From Vreelandella sulfidaeris (GTDB lineage: Bacteria; Pseudomonadota; Gammaproteobacteria; Pseudomonadales; Halomonadaceae), in contig AP019514.1 in the NCBI GenBank assembly GCA_007182875.1, positions 992,001 to 1,056,000 on the forward strand: DNA of 64,000 nt, in the 5' to 3' direction. Numbering within the stretch: the first letter of the stretch is position 1; every line of letters begins with the position of its first letter. This document shows, in pieces, positions 9,228 to 19,859 of this stretch. The position numbers were made by a program, and so were the translations under genes. The notes beneath the pieces were generated by a model that was not told the origin of the DNA, ran no database searches, and worked only from the letters and a program-made list of their open reading frames with translations.

Positions 9228-10547
9228 ATGCGACTCGCACGTCACTTGCCCGTCTCCGCGCTAGCGGCCGCCATTGCCCTATCCAGCCAAGCTCAAGCGC
9301 AAACCGAAATTACCGTGGCCACCGTCAACAACAACGATATGGTCATTATGCAGAGCCTCACCGAGGCTTTCGAAGAAGCGCATCCCGACATTACCCTGGA
9401 TTGGGTGGTGCTTGAGGAGAACGTGCTACGCCAACGCATGACCACCGATATTGCCACCGGCGGCGGCCAATTCGACGTCATGACCATTGGTACTTATGAA
9501 GTGCCTATTTGGGCAGAACGCGGCTGGCTGTCACCGCTGGATAACCTGCCTGACGACTACAACGAAGACGATCTGCTGGCCTCAGTACGCGATGGTTTGA
9601 GTCTGGACGGCACGCTTCACGCGCTGCCGTTTTATGCGGAAAGCTCGATGATGTACTACCGCCAGGATCTGTTTGATAAAGCGGGCATCGAGATGAGTGA
9701 TCAGCCTACTTGGGAAGAAGTACGCGAGTGGGCAGGTGAGTTACACGGCAGCGAAGAAGGCTTGGCCGGTATCTGTTTACGCGGTAAGCCCGGTTGGGGC
9801 GAAAACATGGCGTTTGTTTCCACCTTGGTAAACACCTACGGTGGCCGCTGGTTCGATGAGGAGTGGAATCCAGAACTCAACTCTGAGGAGTGGATGAACG
9901 CTATCCAGTTTTATGTCGATTTGCTCAACGATTACGGCCCACCAGGCGCAAGCTCCAACGGCTTCAACGAGAACCTAGCACTGTTCTCCCGTGGCAACTG
10001 TGCCATGTGGGTCGACGCCACTTCCGCGGCGGGCAAACTGTATGACGCCAATGAGTCCGATGTGGCGGACAGCCTAGGTTTTGCTCCGGCACCAGTGGCC
10101 GAAACACCGAAAGGGTCTCATTGGTTATGGTCGTGGGCGCTAGCTATCCCGGCGTCTTCAGAGAACCAGGACGCGGCGCGTGAGTTTATTACCTGGGCCA
10201 CCTCGCAAGAGTACATCGAGCTTGTTGGCGAAACCGAAGGCTGGACCAGCGTGCCGCCGGGTACTCGTGAGTCAACCTACGCCAACGAGCAGTACACTGA
10301 AGCAGCGCCCTTTGCAGACTTTGTGCTAAAGGCTATTCAGGATGCCGACCCAACCGATTCTACGCTGGAACCCAATCCTTATGTCGGGGTTCAGTTCGTG
10401 GGCATTCCTGAGTTTCAGTCAATCGGTACCCAAGTCGGCCAAACGATTGCCGCGGCGCTAACCGGTGATACCACGGTAGAGCAGGCGCTCGAGAGTGCCC
10501 AGCGTGCCACCGAACGCACCATGCAGCGTGCCGGTTACCTCGACTGA
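9228..10547 (+). CDS. ABC transporter substrate-binding protein, polyol (SmoE/MtlE-like)
   Basis: An intact 439-residue periplasmic binding protein of the family-1 extracellular solute-binding type. The signal peptide covers about residues 1-24 (LPVSALAAAIALSSQAQAQ). The core (NNNDMVIMQSLTEAFEEAHP, ALPFYAESSMMYYRQDLFDK, SRGNCAMWVDATSAAGKL) resembles the sorbitol/mannitol binding proteins SmoE/MtlE. It captures a polyol for the two permeases and ATPase downstream, and starts the operon behind the GATCA-rich operator. The polyol itself (mannitol, sorbitol, arabitol) cannot be decided from the sequence. Confidence 0.88.
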   Translation: MRLARHLPVSALAAAIALSSQAQAQTEITVATVNNNDMVIMQSLTEAFEEAHPDITLDWVVLEENVLRQRMTTDIATGGGQFDVMTIGTYEVPIWAERGWLSPLDNLPDDYNEDDLLASVRDGLSLDGTLHALPFYAESSMMYYRQDLFDKAGIEMSDQPTWEEVREWAGELHGSEEGLAGICLRGKPGWGENMAFVSTLVNTYGGRWFDEEWNPELNSEEWMNAIQFYVDLLNDYGPPGASSNGFNENLALFSRGNCAMWVDATSAAGKLYDANESDVADSLGFAPAPVAETPKGSHWLWSWALAIPASSENQDAAREFITWATSQEYIELVGETEGWTSVPPGTRESTYANEQYTEAAPFADFVLKAIQDADPTDSTLEPNPYVGVQFVGIPEFQSIGTQVGQTIAAALTGDTTVEQALESAQRATERTMQRAGYLD

Positions 10548-10614
10548 TGACAGTCTCACCTGCCTTGGATACCAAGGCAGGTGTTGCTCCTCCAGTGTTT
10601 TTGTAGGTGCTCCC

Positions 10615-11507
10615 ATGAATAGAACCCGTGCCTCCGGCCGCACCGTCGGAGGGTTGAGAACGCTGTTGCTGCAAGCGCCAGCCGTAACGCTGCTATTGCT
10701 ATGGATGATTGTGCCGTTAGGCATGACGCTATGGTTCTCCCTTCCAATATTACAACTTGCTAATGCCCGGCATGACCGGCTTTGCCGGGTTGGAAAACTA
10801 TGAATACCTTCTCACCGACCCAGCCCTTTGGGCTGCCATGGGCAATACGCTGCTACTGGTGGGTTGGGTGTTGGCGATTACCGTAGTCGGCGGCACTTTG
10901 CTGGCGGTGCTATTTCAGCAGGAGTTCCCAGGGCGCGGGATTGCTCGCGTGCTGGCGATTTCGCCGTTTTTCGTCATGCCTACCGTCAGTGCGCTGGTGT
11001 GGAAGAACATGATGATGCACCCATCCAACGGGGTGCTGGCGTGGTTGGCTGAGTCTATTGGTCTGCCCGCTGTCGATTGGTTTTCGTCGCTGCCGCTGAC
11101 CTCGATCGTCATCATTGTGGCGTGGCAATGGCTTCCGTTTGCGCTGCTTATTTTGCTCACCGCGATGCAGTCGTTGGATGAAGACCAAGTTGAAGCTGCA
11201 CGTATGGACGGGGCAGGGCCAATAGCGATTTTCTTCTTTATCACGTTGCCGCATCTAAAGCGGGCGATCAGCGTGGTCATCATGATCGAAATGATCTTCC
11301 TGCTGACCATCTTTGCCGAGATTTTTGTGACCACTTCCGGTGGGCCTGGCCTGGCGACCACCAACTTGGCCTACTTAATTTATATTCGTGCGCTGCTGGA
11401 TTTTTGACGTGGGTGTGGCGTCTGCCGGCGGGGTGATTGCGATCATTCTTGCCAATATCGTGGCGATCTTCCTGGTCCGTATGGTGGCCAAAAATCTGGA
11501 AGACTAG
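10615..11507 (+). CDS. ABC sugar/polyol permease 1 (SmoF/MtlF-like), two frameshifts
   Basis: Inner-membrane permease with six predicted helices and the EAA loop EAARMDGAGPIAIFFFITLPHL that contacts the ATPase. ATG at 10615 opens MNRTRASGRTVGG. The frame shifts at CTTCCAAT near 10744 (an extra C; SLQYYNLLMPGMTGF restored) and at the TTTTT run 11401-11405 (an extra T; DFDVGVASAGG restored), ending at 11507. Joined length is about 297 residues. It pairs with the second permease. Confidence 0.85.
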
Positions 11508-11536
11508 ACCGGCACCTGTGTCGTGGGAGTACTTCG

Positions 11537-12400
11537 ATGACAACATTAGTTTCCAAAACGGCGTCGCCCCGCTCGGTATCGGGGTGGCGGTCAGCACAAA
11601 CCAAGCGCGCCTTTTGACGGTCTTGGGATGGTCTGTCGCGCTGGTAATCTTCTTTCCAATTTTCTGGATGATCCTGACCGGCTTTAAAACCGAATCGGCG
11701 GCGATTGCCGACCCCACGTTGATTTTCTCACCCACCTTGGAGAGTTACCAGGCGGTGCAAGAGCGCTCGGGCTACGCAAGCTTTGCCCTTAACAGCGTCG
11801 CGGTAGCGTTTGGTTCTACCTTTTAGCGTTGTTAATTGCGATTCCATCCGCCTATGCCATGGCCTTTTGCCCACTAAGCGCACCAAAGGCACCTTGCTCT
11901 GGATGCTCTCTACCAAAATGCTGCCCTCGGTGGGTGTGTTGGTACCCATTTACCTAATCTTTCGTGACGTTGGGCTGTTAGACACACGTACCGGGCTAAT
12001 TATCGTCTACACGCTGATGAATCTGCCGATTGTGGTGTGGATGCTTTACACCTTCTTTAAGGATATGCCCAAAGATATTCTTGAAGCGGGTCGTATGGAT
12101 GGCGCCTCGACGTTCCAGGAAGTGTTCTATTTACTACTGCCGTTAACGCTGCCAGGCATCGCGTCTACTGGCCTGCTGTCGGTCATTTTAAGTTGGAACG
12201 AGGCATTTTGGAGTCTCAACTTAACCACCTCAAATGCCGCGCCGTTAACGGCCTATATCGCCTCATTCTCAAGCCCTGAGGGGCTGTTCTGGGCCAAGCT
12301 GTCTGCCGCTTCCACCATGGCCATTGCGCCGATCTTGATACTCGGTTGGATGACGCAAAAACAGATGGTACGTGGCCTGACCTTTGGCGCCGTCAAGTAA
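11537..12400 (+). CDS. ABC sugar/polyol permease 2 (SmoG/MtlG-like), three frameshifts
   Basis: Second membrane subunit, with the EAA motif EAGRMDGASTFQEVFYLLLPL. ATG at 11537 with GGGAG upstream begins MTTLVSKTASPRSVSG; one T is missing in the TTTT at 11611-11614 (RAFLTVLGWSVAL). Further single-base losses near 11820 (STLLALLIAIPSAYAMAF) and 11868 (PTKRTKGTLLWML) break the frame. The gene ends at 12400, 12 bp before the ATPase gene. Confidence 0.85.
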
Positions 12401-12412
12401 GGGATCTTCCTC

Positions 12413-13563
12413 ATGGCAACATTACAACTACACAATATCACTAAGCGCTTTGGCGATACCGAGGTGATCAAGGGCATCGACCTTGAGGTCAATGACCGCG
12501 AGTTCGTGGTCTTCGTTGGCCCCTCGGGCTGTGGTAAATCAACATTGATGCGCATGATTGCTGGGCTGGAAAGCGCCACCGACGGCGATATTTTGATCGA
12601 TGGTCAACGTATCAATGATGTCGGCCCAGCAGATCGCGGCCTCGCCATGGTATTTCAAAGTTATGCGCTTTATCCGCACATGACGGTAGAAGACAATATG
12701 GGCTTCAGCATGCGCCTGGCCGGTGTATCCAAAGAGAAACGGCGTGCCAAAGTGCTGGAAGCAGCCAAGATTCTCCAACTTGAGCCACTCTTGGATCGTA
12801 AGCCCAAAGCGCTCTCCGGTGGCCAGCGCCAGCGGGTGGCGATTGGCCGGGCGATTGTGCGTAACCCCAGCATCTTCCTGTTCGACGAACCGCTCTCCAA
12901 CCTGGATGCCGCGCTGCGGGTGCAGATGCGTATTGAACTGGCGCGTCTGCACGACGAGCTGGACGCGACCATGATCTACGTGACCCACGACCAAATTGAA
13001 GCCATGACGATGGCGGATAAAATCGTCGTACTTCATGACGGCGTGGTGGAGCAGGTGGGCTCGCCCATGGCGCTTTATCATCATCCCCGCAATCGCTTTG
13101 TCGCAGGCTTTATTGGCTCACCAAAAATGAATTTCCTGCCGGTAACGTTGACTGGCGTGTCGCCTGAAGGTGTGGCGGTTCGGTTGCCCGGGGCGGTGAA
13201 CGCAGCGTGCCGGTCGATGGCCAGCACCTGGATAGTAACGCCACGCTTGAACTGGGCGTTCGCCCTGAACATCTGGTGCTCGAAGAACAGGGGCCGCTGA
13301 GCGGGCAGATCGAAGTGCTTGAGCGCCTCGGTGGCCAAACCTCGCTCTACGTAAGAATGAACGACACGCTAGTCACGATCATGGCCGATGGCGATGTGGC
13401 GCATCGAGTGCACGACACGGTGCGTTTTGGCTTTAACCCTAAATGCGCTCACTTGTTTGATGCTGATGGGCTGGCCCTGCCGAGCTTGCAGCAACATCCG
13501 CTGGCGGGGCTAACCCGCCATGATAACCGCGCCTCTGATTCGCCTTCAGAGGAGACTGCATGA
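12413..13563 (+). CDS. ABC transporter ATP-binding protein, MalK/UgpC type (SmoK/MtlK)
   Basis: Energises the polyol importer. Walker [10 protein letters not shown] (about residues 36-44), Q-loop [11 protein letters not shown], signature [14 protein letters not shown], Walker [17 protein letters not shown] and switch histidine VTHD are all present. A C-terminal TOBE-type domain follows but lies in another frame after the GGGG run at 13190-13193 ([16 protein letters not shown] restored). Joined length about 383 residues. The stop overlaps the next start (ATGA at 13560-13563), showing coupling with the HAD gene. Confidence 0.92.
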
Positions 13564-14276
13564 GGACGCTGATCTTTGATTGTGATGGCGTGCTGGTCGA
13601 CAGCGAAGCCCTTGCTGAAGGCACCCTGGTGGAATACCTCTCCCGCTGGCTGCCTGATTTGAATATTTCACAGGTGCTTAGCCAGGCACTAGGGATGACC
13701 ACGGCAGATATCTTGAGCCATCTTGAGGCATTAAGCGCTCACTCACTGCCTTTAGATGCCACCGAGCAGGTGGATACCGCCATTGAAGCGCGCTTGGCAC
13801 GGGAGCTTAAAGCAATTGAGGGTGCCGATAAGGCGATTCGCGGTATTGCCTTGGAAAAGGCGGTTGTCTCTAACAGTCGGCGTAGCCGCGTATTAGCGTC
13901 GCTGATGAGTACGCGATTAGCGGAAGCCCTTGGCGAGGTGCCTATTTTTACCGCTGATCAAGTGGCTAAACCCAAGCCTGACCCCGCGCTCTATCGGTTG
14001 GCGGCGTCTCAGTTAGGTCAAGTGCCTAGGGACTGTCTAGTGGTGGAAGACAGCGTTGCTGGCGTGACTGCCGCTCATGCTGCCGGTATGTGCGTAATAG
14101 GTTTTGTCGGTGCGAGCCATGTGGATGCTGGTCAATCGGCACGACTTATTCAAGCTGGCGCTTGGCGGGTATTAGAGCATATGCACGGCTTGGCAGCCTT
14201 GGTGGAAGAGTGGCAAACCAGTGGCCCTGCTTTCCAAACATTAACGGCGTCACGCACTAATCAAGGATCGCTATGA
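13560..14276 (+). CDS. HAD-superfamily sugar-phosphate phosphatase/phosphoglucomutase-like
   Basis: An intact 238-residue HAD subfamily IA protein. Motif I is DCDGVLVDSE with the nucleophile Asp and its DxD partner, motif II is VVSNSRRS, motif III/IV are KPKPDPALY and VVEDSVAGV. Relatives remove phosphate from hexose or polyol phosphates or act as beta-phosphoglucomutases. Inside this operon it may drain inhibitory sugar phosphates formed by side activity; that is inference. It overlaps both neighbours by ATGA. Confidence 0.85.
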   Translation: MRTLIFDCDGVLVDSEALAEGTLVEYLSRWLPDLNISQVLSQALGMTTADILSHLEALSAHSLPLDATEQVDTAIEARLARELKAIEGADKAIRGIALEKAVVSNSRRSRVLASLMSTRLAEALGEVPIFTADQVAKPKPDPALYRLAASQLGQVPRDCLVVEDSVAGVTAAHAAGMCVIGFVGASHVDAGQSARLIQAGAWRVLEHMHGLAALVEEWQTSGPAFQTLTASRTNQGSL

Positions 14277-15061
14277 AACTGATCGATAAAACCGCTGTGA
14301 TTACCGGTGGCGCTCGCGGCATCGGTCTGGCCATTGCTCAGCGCTACCTTTCAGAAGGCGCCCGTGTCGTGGTGGCGGATATTGATCGTGCCGCCATCGA
14401 CGAGGCCGTAGCGACACTGCAAAAGCTGGGGCACGCCGACGAGAAGGTGATGGGTGTGGCACTCAATGTTTGCGATCAGAGCTCGATTGACGCCATGGTA
14501 GAGGCGGTGACGCAGCGCTTCGGCGGTATTGATGTGTTGGTCAATAACGCTGCGGTATTTGATATGGCGCCGGTGCTCGAGGTGACCGAAGAAAGCTTTG
14601 ATAAACAATTCGCGGTCAATACCAAAGGCATGTTTTTTTACCCTGCAGGCGGTTGCGCGTTCGATGGTGGCACGCGGGCAGGGGGCAAAATCATTAACAT
14701 GGCTTCTCAGGCGGGGCGCCGCGGTGAGGCGTTAGTCAGCGTGTACTGCGCCAGCAAAGCCGCCGTCATCAGCCTGACTCAGTCCAGCGGATTGGATCTC
14801 ATTAAGCACGGTATCAACGTCAACGGCATCGCCCCCGGCGTGGTGGATACGCCGATGTGGAGGAAGTCGACGCGCTGTTTGCCCGTTACGAAAACCGCCC
14901 ACTAGGCGAAAAAAAAGCGCTTGGTAGGCGAAGCGGTGCCGTTCGGGCGTATGGGCCTGCCGGAAGACCATACCGGCGCCGCAGTGTTTTTGGCTAGCCA
15001 GGACAGCGACTATGTGGTCGCCCAGACCCTCAATGTCGATGGTGGCAATTGGATGAGTTGA
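14273..15061 (+). CDS. SDR-family polyol dehydrogenase (SmoS-like sorbitol dehydrogenase), several frameshifts
   Basis: A short-chain dehydrogenase that oxidises a polyol to a ketose with NAD. NAD-site TGGARGIG (about residues 11-18), NNAA, and the catalytic YCASK with the preceding Ser in NMASQAG. The stretch from about 14641 to 14686 reads as foreign residues because an extra T in a seven-T run and a lost G in a later G-run compensate; the repaired text is FFTLQAVARSMVARGQGGKI. Further shifts at 14860 and in the eight-A run near 14917 hide the C-terminus (EEVDALFARYENRPLGEKK ... VDGGNWMS), ending at 15061. About 261 residues when joined. Confidence 0.85.
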
Positions 15062-15068
15062 GGTCGCC

Positions 15069-15719
15069 ATGACGCCTGATCTTGATACGCTCGATCTTGA
15101 TACGCCTGATTTTGATACGTTAGCTGAGCAGATTATTCGCGCCGCCGAAGGCGCCTCCCGCTATCTAGTGGCCTTGGCAGGTCCGCCTGGCGCTGGCAAA
15201 TCGTACCGTAGTGCCCAGCTCTGCGCTGCCATTAATCAGCGCCTGCCGGGCCAAGCCGGGCTGGTGCCGATGGATGGCTACCACTTCGATAATGCCGTGC
15301 TGGGCGAACAGCAACTGCCGCTTAAAAGGCGCGCCGCACACCTTTGATGTTGAGGGGCTGCGTTGTGACCTTGAACGTATTCGCCAGGCTCGCCATCCGG
15401 TAGCGGTGCCGGTATTCGATCGCCCGCTGGATCTAGCGCGTGCTGGAGGGCGCTTGATTGCCCTGGAGCAACGCATCGTGATTGTCGAAGGCAATTACCT
15501 GCTGCTTGATCGCTCCCCCTGGCGCGAACTGCGGCCGCTGTTTGATTGGACGCTATTTCTAGAGGTCGACGACGCAGTGCTGGTCGAGCGGCTGATCGAT
15601 CGCTGGCTTGAGATGGGCCAGGATCGCGCCGGGCGCTGGCGCGCACCCATCACAAAGATATGCTCAACGCTCAATTAGTAAAAAGTTGCTGTTTACCGCC
15701 CGACCAGCGCTGGCGCTAG
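15069..15719 (+). CDS. P-loop sugar/nucleoside kinase (uridine-kinase-like fold)
   Basis: Walker A is GPPGAGKS (about residues 38-45), followed by PMDGYHFDNAVL and, after a frame change near 15336, GAPHTFDVEGLRCDLERIR and VIVEGNYLLLD, the pattern of PRK/uridine-kinase/pantothenate-kinase-like proteins found in sugar operons (fructose- or polyol-linked FrcK type). A second shift near 15635 leads to ARTHHKDMLNAQLV and a stop at 15719. It probably phosphorylates the ketose made by the neighbouring dehydrogenases. The N-terminus carries three five-residue repeats (see repeat entry). Confidence 0.72.
15075..15119 (+). repeat. Three tandem 15-bp in-frame repeats at the kinase N-terminus
   Basis: CCTGATCTTGATACG (15075), CTCGATCTTGATACG (15090) and CCTGATTTTGATACG (15105) encode PDLDT, LDLDT and PDFDT in a row. 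Confidence 0.9.
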
Positions 15720-15790
15720 CGCCTTTCATGCCGCTTTAGCCACTTTCATTTACCCCCATCGCGCCAAGTAGGCCTTGGCTGGAGAGCACC

Positions 15791-17273
15791 ATGACCCGAC
15801 TTAACAATCACAACCTGGGCAATCTAACCGCCGATGTTGCCACACCCAGCTATGACCGTAGCGCGCTTACGCCCGGTATTGTGCATATCGGGGTAGGCGG
15901 CTTTCACCGCGCCCATCAGGCAATGTATCTAGATGCATTAATGAACCTGGGCGAGGCGCTGGATTGGGGCATTGTTGGCGTGGGTGTAATGCCTGGCGAC
16001 AAACGCATGCAGCAGGCACTCGAAGCGCAGGATTATCTCTACACCCTGGTGGTCAAGCAGCCCGATGGCCAATACGAGCCGCGGGTCATTGGCAGCATGG
16101 TGGACTACCTGTTTGCGCCAGAAAATACCGAGGCAGTGATCGAGCAAATGGCCGATCCGGCGATTCGCATTGTGTCGCTGACGGTCACCGAAGGCGGCTA
16201 CAATTTTCACCCGGTGAGCGGCGAATTCGATCTGGATAATCCCCAGGTGCGTGCCGATCTTGCCAACCCCACTCAGCCCTCAACCAGCTTTGGGCTCGTG
16301 GTAGAAGCGCTTGCCCGCCGCCGCGCAGGGCATCGCCCCGTTCACCGTGATGTCCTGCGATAACATTCAAGGCAACGGCGATGTCGCCAAGCGTATGTTC
16401 GGCGCCTATGCCCAGGCGCGAGATGCCGAGTTAGGCGCTTGGCTGAAGGCCGAGGTGGCGTTTCCCAACGCGATGGTGGATCGCATTACACCGGTGACTT
16501 CCCCGACGGATATTGATGAGCTCAACCAGCGCTTTGGTGTCGAAGACGCCTGGCCGGTGGTCTGCGAACCGTTCACCCAGTGGGTGTTGGAAGACCATTT
16601 TCCCCTTGGCCGCCCGGCGTTTGAAAAATGGGTGTTCAAGTGGTGGCGGATGTCGAACCTTACGAACTGATGAAACTGCGCCTGCTCAACGCCAGCCACC
16701 AAGCGCTGACCTATTTTGGTTATTTAGCCGGATATCGCTACGCTCATGAAGTGTGCCAGGATCCGCTGTTCGTCGATTTTTGCTGGGTTATATGCGCGAA
16801 GAGGGCACGCCCACCTTGGCGCCAGTGCCGGGGTTGATCTTGAAGTTTACCGATTAACGCTGATCGAGCGTTTTGCCAACCCGCAAATCAAAGATACCCT
16901 GGCACGGCTCTGCGCCGAGAGCTCAGACCGCATCCCCAAGTGGTTGGTGCCGGTGATTCGACAGCAGTTGGCCCATGGGGGAGAGATAGAGCGCAGCGCT
17001 GCCGTGGTGGCCAGCTGGGCGCGCTACGCTGAAGGGGTCGACGAACAGGGCGAGCCGATTGAGATCGTTGATCGCTTGAAAGCGCCGCTGATGGCGATTG
17101 CCGCCGAGAACCGCCAACGGCCAACGGCCTTTATTGAAAACCGCGAGCTGTTTGGTGACTTGGCCGATAACACACGTTTTGTTGAGGCCTACTTGAGCGC
17201 GCTCAATTCACTGCACGAACGTGGCGCACGCGCTACGCTAGAGGGTCTGGCGTCATCCAAAGGAACAGTGTGA
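15791..17273 (+). CDS. Mannitol/arabinitol 2(4)-dehydrogenase, long-chain polyol dehydrogenase family
   Basis: NAD-dependent oxidation of a polyol (D-mannitol to fructose, or D-arabinitol to D-xylulose) in the cytoplasm. The N-terminal nucleotide-binding segment is HIGVGGFHRAHQAMYLD; the middle has MSCDNIQGNGDVAKRM; the C-terminal domain carries KLRLLNASHQALTYFGYLAG with the Lys/Asn/His catalytic group of this family. The coding sequence is cut by at least three shifts (near 16316, 16630 and 16785); joined it is about 494 residues, the family's normal size. The stop is interleaved with the xylulokinase start, showing coupling. The xylulokinase neighbour favours arabinitol among the substrates; that is inference. 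Confidence 0.87.
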
Positions 17274-18755
17274 TGTATATCGGGGTAGATTGCGGTACCC
17301 AAAGTACCAAGGTGGTGGTGGTCGACGTTGAGCAGGGAACGATCCTGGCGGAAGCAAGCCGAGCCCATCGTCTGGATGAAGGTGAAAATGGCCGCCGTGA
17401 GCAGGCTCCTACAGAGTGGCTGACCGCCTTGAAAGGCGCATTTTTGCTGCGTTGGAAAAAGCCGGTGTGGCGGCAAGTCAAGTGCGTGGCATCGGCGTTT
17501 CTGGCCAGCAACATGGCATGGTGGCACTCGATAGTGAAGGCGAGCCGGTCTACCCCGCCAAGCTCTGGTGCGATACCGAAACCAGCACGCAGAATGCTGA
17601 TTTAGTGGCCCGTCTGGGCGGCGAAGCAGGCTGTTTGGAAAAGCTGGGTTTGGTGCTGCAAACGGGCTACACCGCCTCCAAGGTTGCCTGGCTGCGTGAA
17701 AAGCACCCGCACGCGTATCAGCGAATCGAAAGCCTGCTGTTGCCCCACGATTACCTCAACTTCTGGCTGACCGGCGAACGTGTCACCGAAGCGGGCGATG
17801 CCTCGGGCACCGGCTACTTCGATACCCGCAAGCGCTGCTGGCAATTGGACGTATTTGCTGAGATCGCCCCGAACTAGACCCAGAAAGGGTACTGCCCCGC
17901 GTGTTGGAAGCCCGTGAGCCAGTAGGCTTGGTGCGTCCCGTGGTGGCTCGCGAGCTGGGGCTGACGGATCAGGTGGTCGTCTCCTCGGGTGGCGGTGACA
18001 ATATGCTGGGCGCCATTGGTACCGGCAATATTACCCCAGGGCTGATCACATTAAGTTTAGGTACCTCCGGCACCGTTTGCGCTTACTCGGCCACCCCGGT
18101 GGAGTGCGATAGCGCTATGGTCGCCAATTTCTGTTCCAGTACCGGCGGCTGGTTGCCGTTGATCTGCACCATGAACGTTACGTCGGCGACCACGCGGGTA
18201 CGCGAGCTTTTCGGCTTAGACTTGGCAGCGTTTGGTGAGAAAGTAGCAAGCGCGCCAATCGGCGCCGAAGGCGTTACCGTGCTGCCCTTTTCAACGGTGA
18301 ACGAGTGCCCATGTTGCCCGATGCCTCAGCGGACTTTCTTGGCTTGAACAGTTTAAATACCACTCAGGCCAATGTATGCCGGGCCGTGGTGGAGGGCCAC
18401 TTTCGGGCTACGCTATGGGTTGGAATTGTTGGGCGATTTAACCGCCGGGGCCAGTCAGATTCGATTGATCGGTGGCGGCGCTAACAGCCCCGTGTGGCGA
18501 CAAATAGTGGCGGATATCACCGGCACTCAGGTGATTTGCCCTGAGATTACCGATGCCGCCGCCCTGGGCGCCGCGATTCAGGCAGCGTGGTGCGACCAGC
18601 ATGCCCACGGCGTAACGCTTGAAGCGCTGTGTGAAAAATTAGTCCACCTGGATGCGCAGTCGCTTGCCGACCCACATCCCGATCATGTGGCGGCCTACCA
18701 GCCGGTTTATGCACGCTATTGCGCCGCCCTTGAACAACGTCATGGTGGCGATTAA
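17273..18755 (+). CDS. xylB: Xylulokinase (FGGY family), about four frameshifts
   Basis: Phosphorylates D-xylulose to xylulose 5-phosphate. The N-terminal FGGY domain starts YIGVDCGTQSTKVVVVD and continues in another frame as GVSGQQHGMVALDSEGEPV and LWCDTET; the C-terminal domain has SSGGGDNMLGAIGTGN, SLGTSGTV and LIGGGANSPVWRQ. Breaks lie near 17425, 17873, 18296 and 18400. ATG at 17273 follows the dehydrogenase stop directly (TGATG). Joined length about 495 residues. Confidence 0.88.
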
Positions 18756-18806
18756 GTAACGAATTGAATAGAAGCGTCAGGATTGGACAAATTTTAAGGA
18801 GAAGAT

Positions 18807-19758
18807 ATGACCAGCCAACTGCAACAGTTGAAGCAACATTCGCTCGTCGTCGCCGACACCGGTGACCTTGAGGCTATTCGCCGTTACCAGCCCCAAGATG
18901 CCACGACTAACCCGTCGCTGCTGCTCAAGGCGTTTAGTTTGTCCGGTTATCAAGCGCTGATTGATGAAGAATTGAGCAGTGTAAAGCGTCGAGCGGTAGC
19001 CGCGAAGAGCAGATCAAGCATGCCGTTGACCGCCTTGCGGTGGCCATGGGCAGCGAGATTTCGGCGGTCGTGCCGGGGCGTGTTTCCACTGAAGTGGCTG
19101 CCCGGCTGTCGTTTGATACCCAGGCCAGCATTGCCAAAGCGCATGAACTCATCGAACTGTACGATGCCCGCGGCGTGTCTCGTGACCGTGTGCTGATCAA
19201 ACTGGCCTCTACCTGGGAAGGCATTCGCGCTGCCGAAGTGCTCGAACGCGAGGGCATTCAGTGCAACCTGACGCTGCTGTTTAGCGATGCCCAGGCTCAG
19301 GCGTGTTTTGATGCGGGTGTGTTTTGATCTCACCCTTTGTCGGTCGCGTGACCGATTGGTACAAAAAAGAGACCGGCAACGATTACACGCCGGAGAACGA
19401 CCCGGGCGTTCAGTTTGTTCAGGGTGTGTGCGAGCGCGCCAACCAGGGCGGCTATGACACCGTGGTGATGGGCGCGAGTTTCCGCACCACCGGTCAGGTA
19501 CTTGCGCTGGCGGGTTGCCCACGGCTAACGATTTCGCCAGCGTTACTGGAAGAGCTTGATGCTACCGAAGGCAGCGTAAGTGCACAGATCGGTTCTGGCG
19601 AAGGCAGTGGCAAACCTACCGAGCCGCTGAGTGAGGCCGCCTTCCGTTGGGGCCACAATCAGGATGCCATGGCCAATGACAAACTGGCCGAAGGTATCCG
19701 CCGCTTCCATGATGACCAGTTGGAGCTAGAAAGCCTGATCGATAAACGGCTGGGCTAA
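18807..19758 (+). CDS. tal: Transaldolase, two frameshifts
   Basis: Moves a dihydroxyacetone unit between sugar phosphates in the non-oxidative pentose-phosphate pathway. The N-terminal block [12 protein letters not shown], the Schiff-base lysine in [14 protein letters not shown] and the C-terminal [16 protein letters not shown] and [16 protein letters not shown] are all present. Shifts occur near 18990 and 19325. AAGGAGAAG precedes ATG 18807. Its place directly after xylulokinase implies that the operon supplies its own step for channelling xylulose 5-phosphate into central metabolism. About 317 residues when joined. Confidence 0.9.
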
Positions 19759-19777
19759 GCTAATCAACTAAGAGCGC

Positions 19778-19857
19778 ATTCAACTTCTTGGTGGCGCATT
19801 TGATCTCTTGGAGACGTATTTGGCCTCTTGGAGACGTATTTGACCTCTTGGAGAGTA
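19778..19857 (+). repeat. Four tandem 20-bp repeats ending in a ribosome-binding site
   Basis: Units start at 19778, 19798, 19818 and 19838. Units 2 and 3 (ATTTGATCTCTTGGAGACGT and ATTTGGCCTCTTGGAGACGT) differ by two bases; unit 4 is ATTTGACCTCTTGGAGAGTA; unit 1 is the most diverged. Each of units 2-4 holds CTTGGAGA, a Shine-Dalgarno-like core, and only the last is correctly spaced from ATG 19860. Confidence 0.92.
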
Positions 19858-19859
19858 GA

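Noticed and set aside
17273-18755. Separate small genes inside the xylulokinase span
   Set aside because: The pieces are consecutive segments of a single FGGY kinase in different frames.
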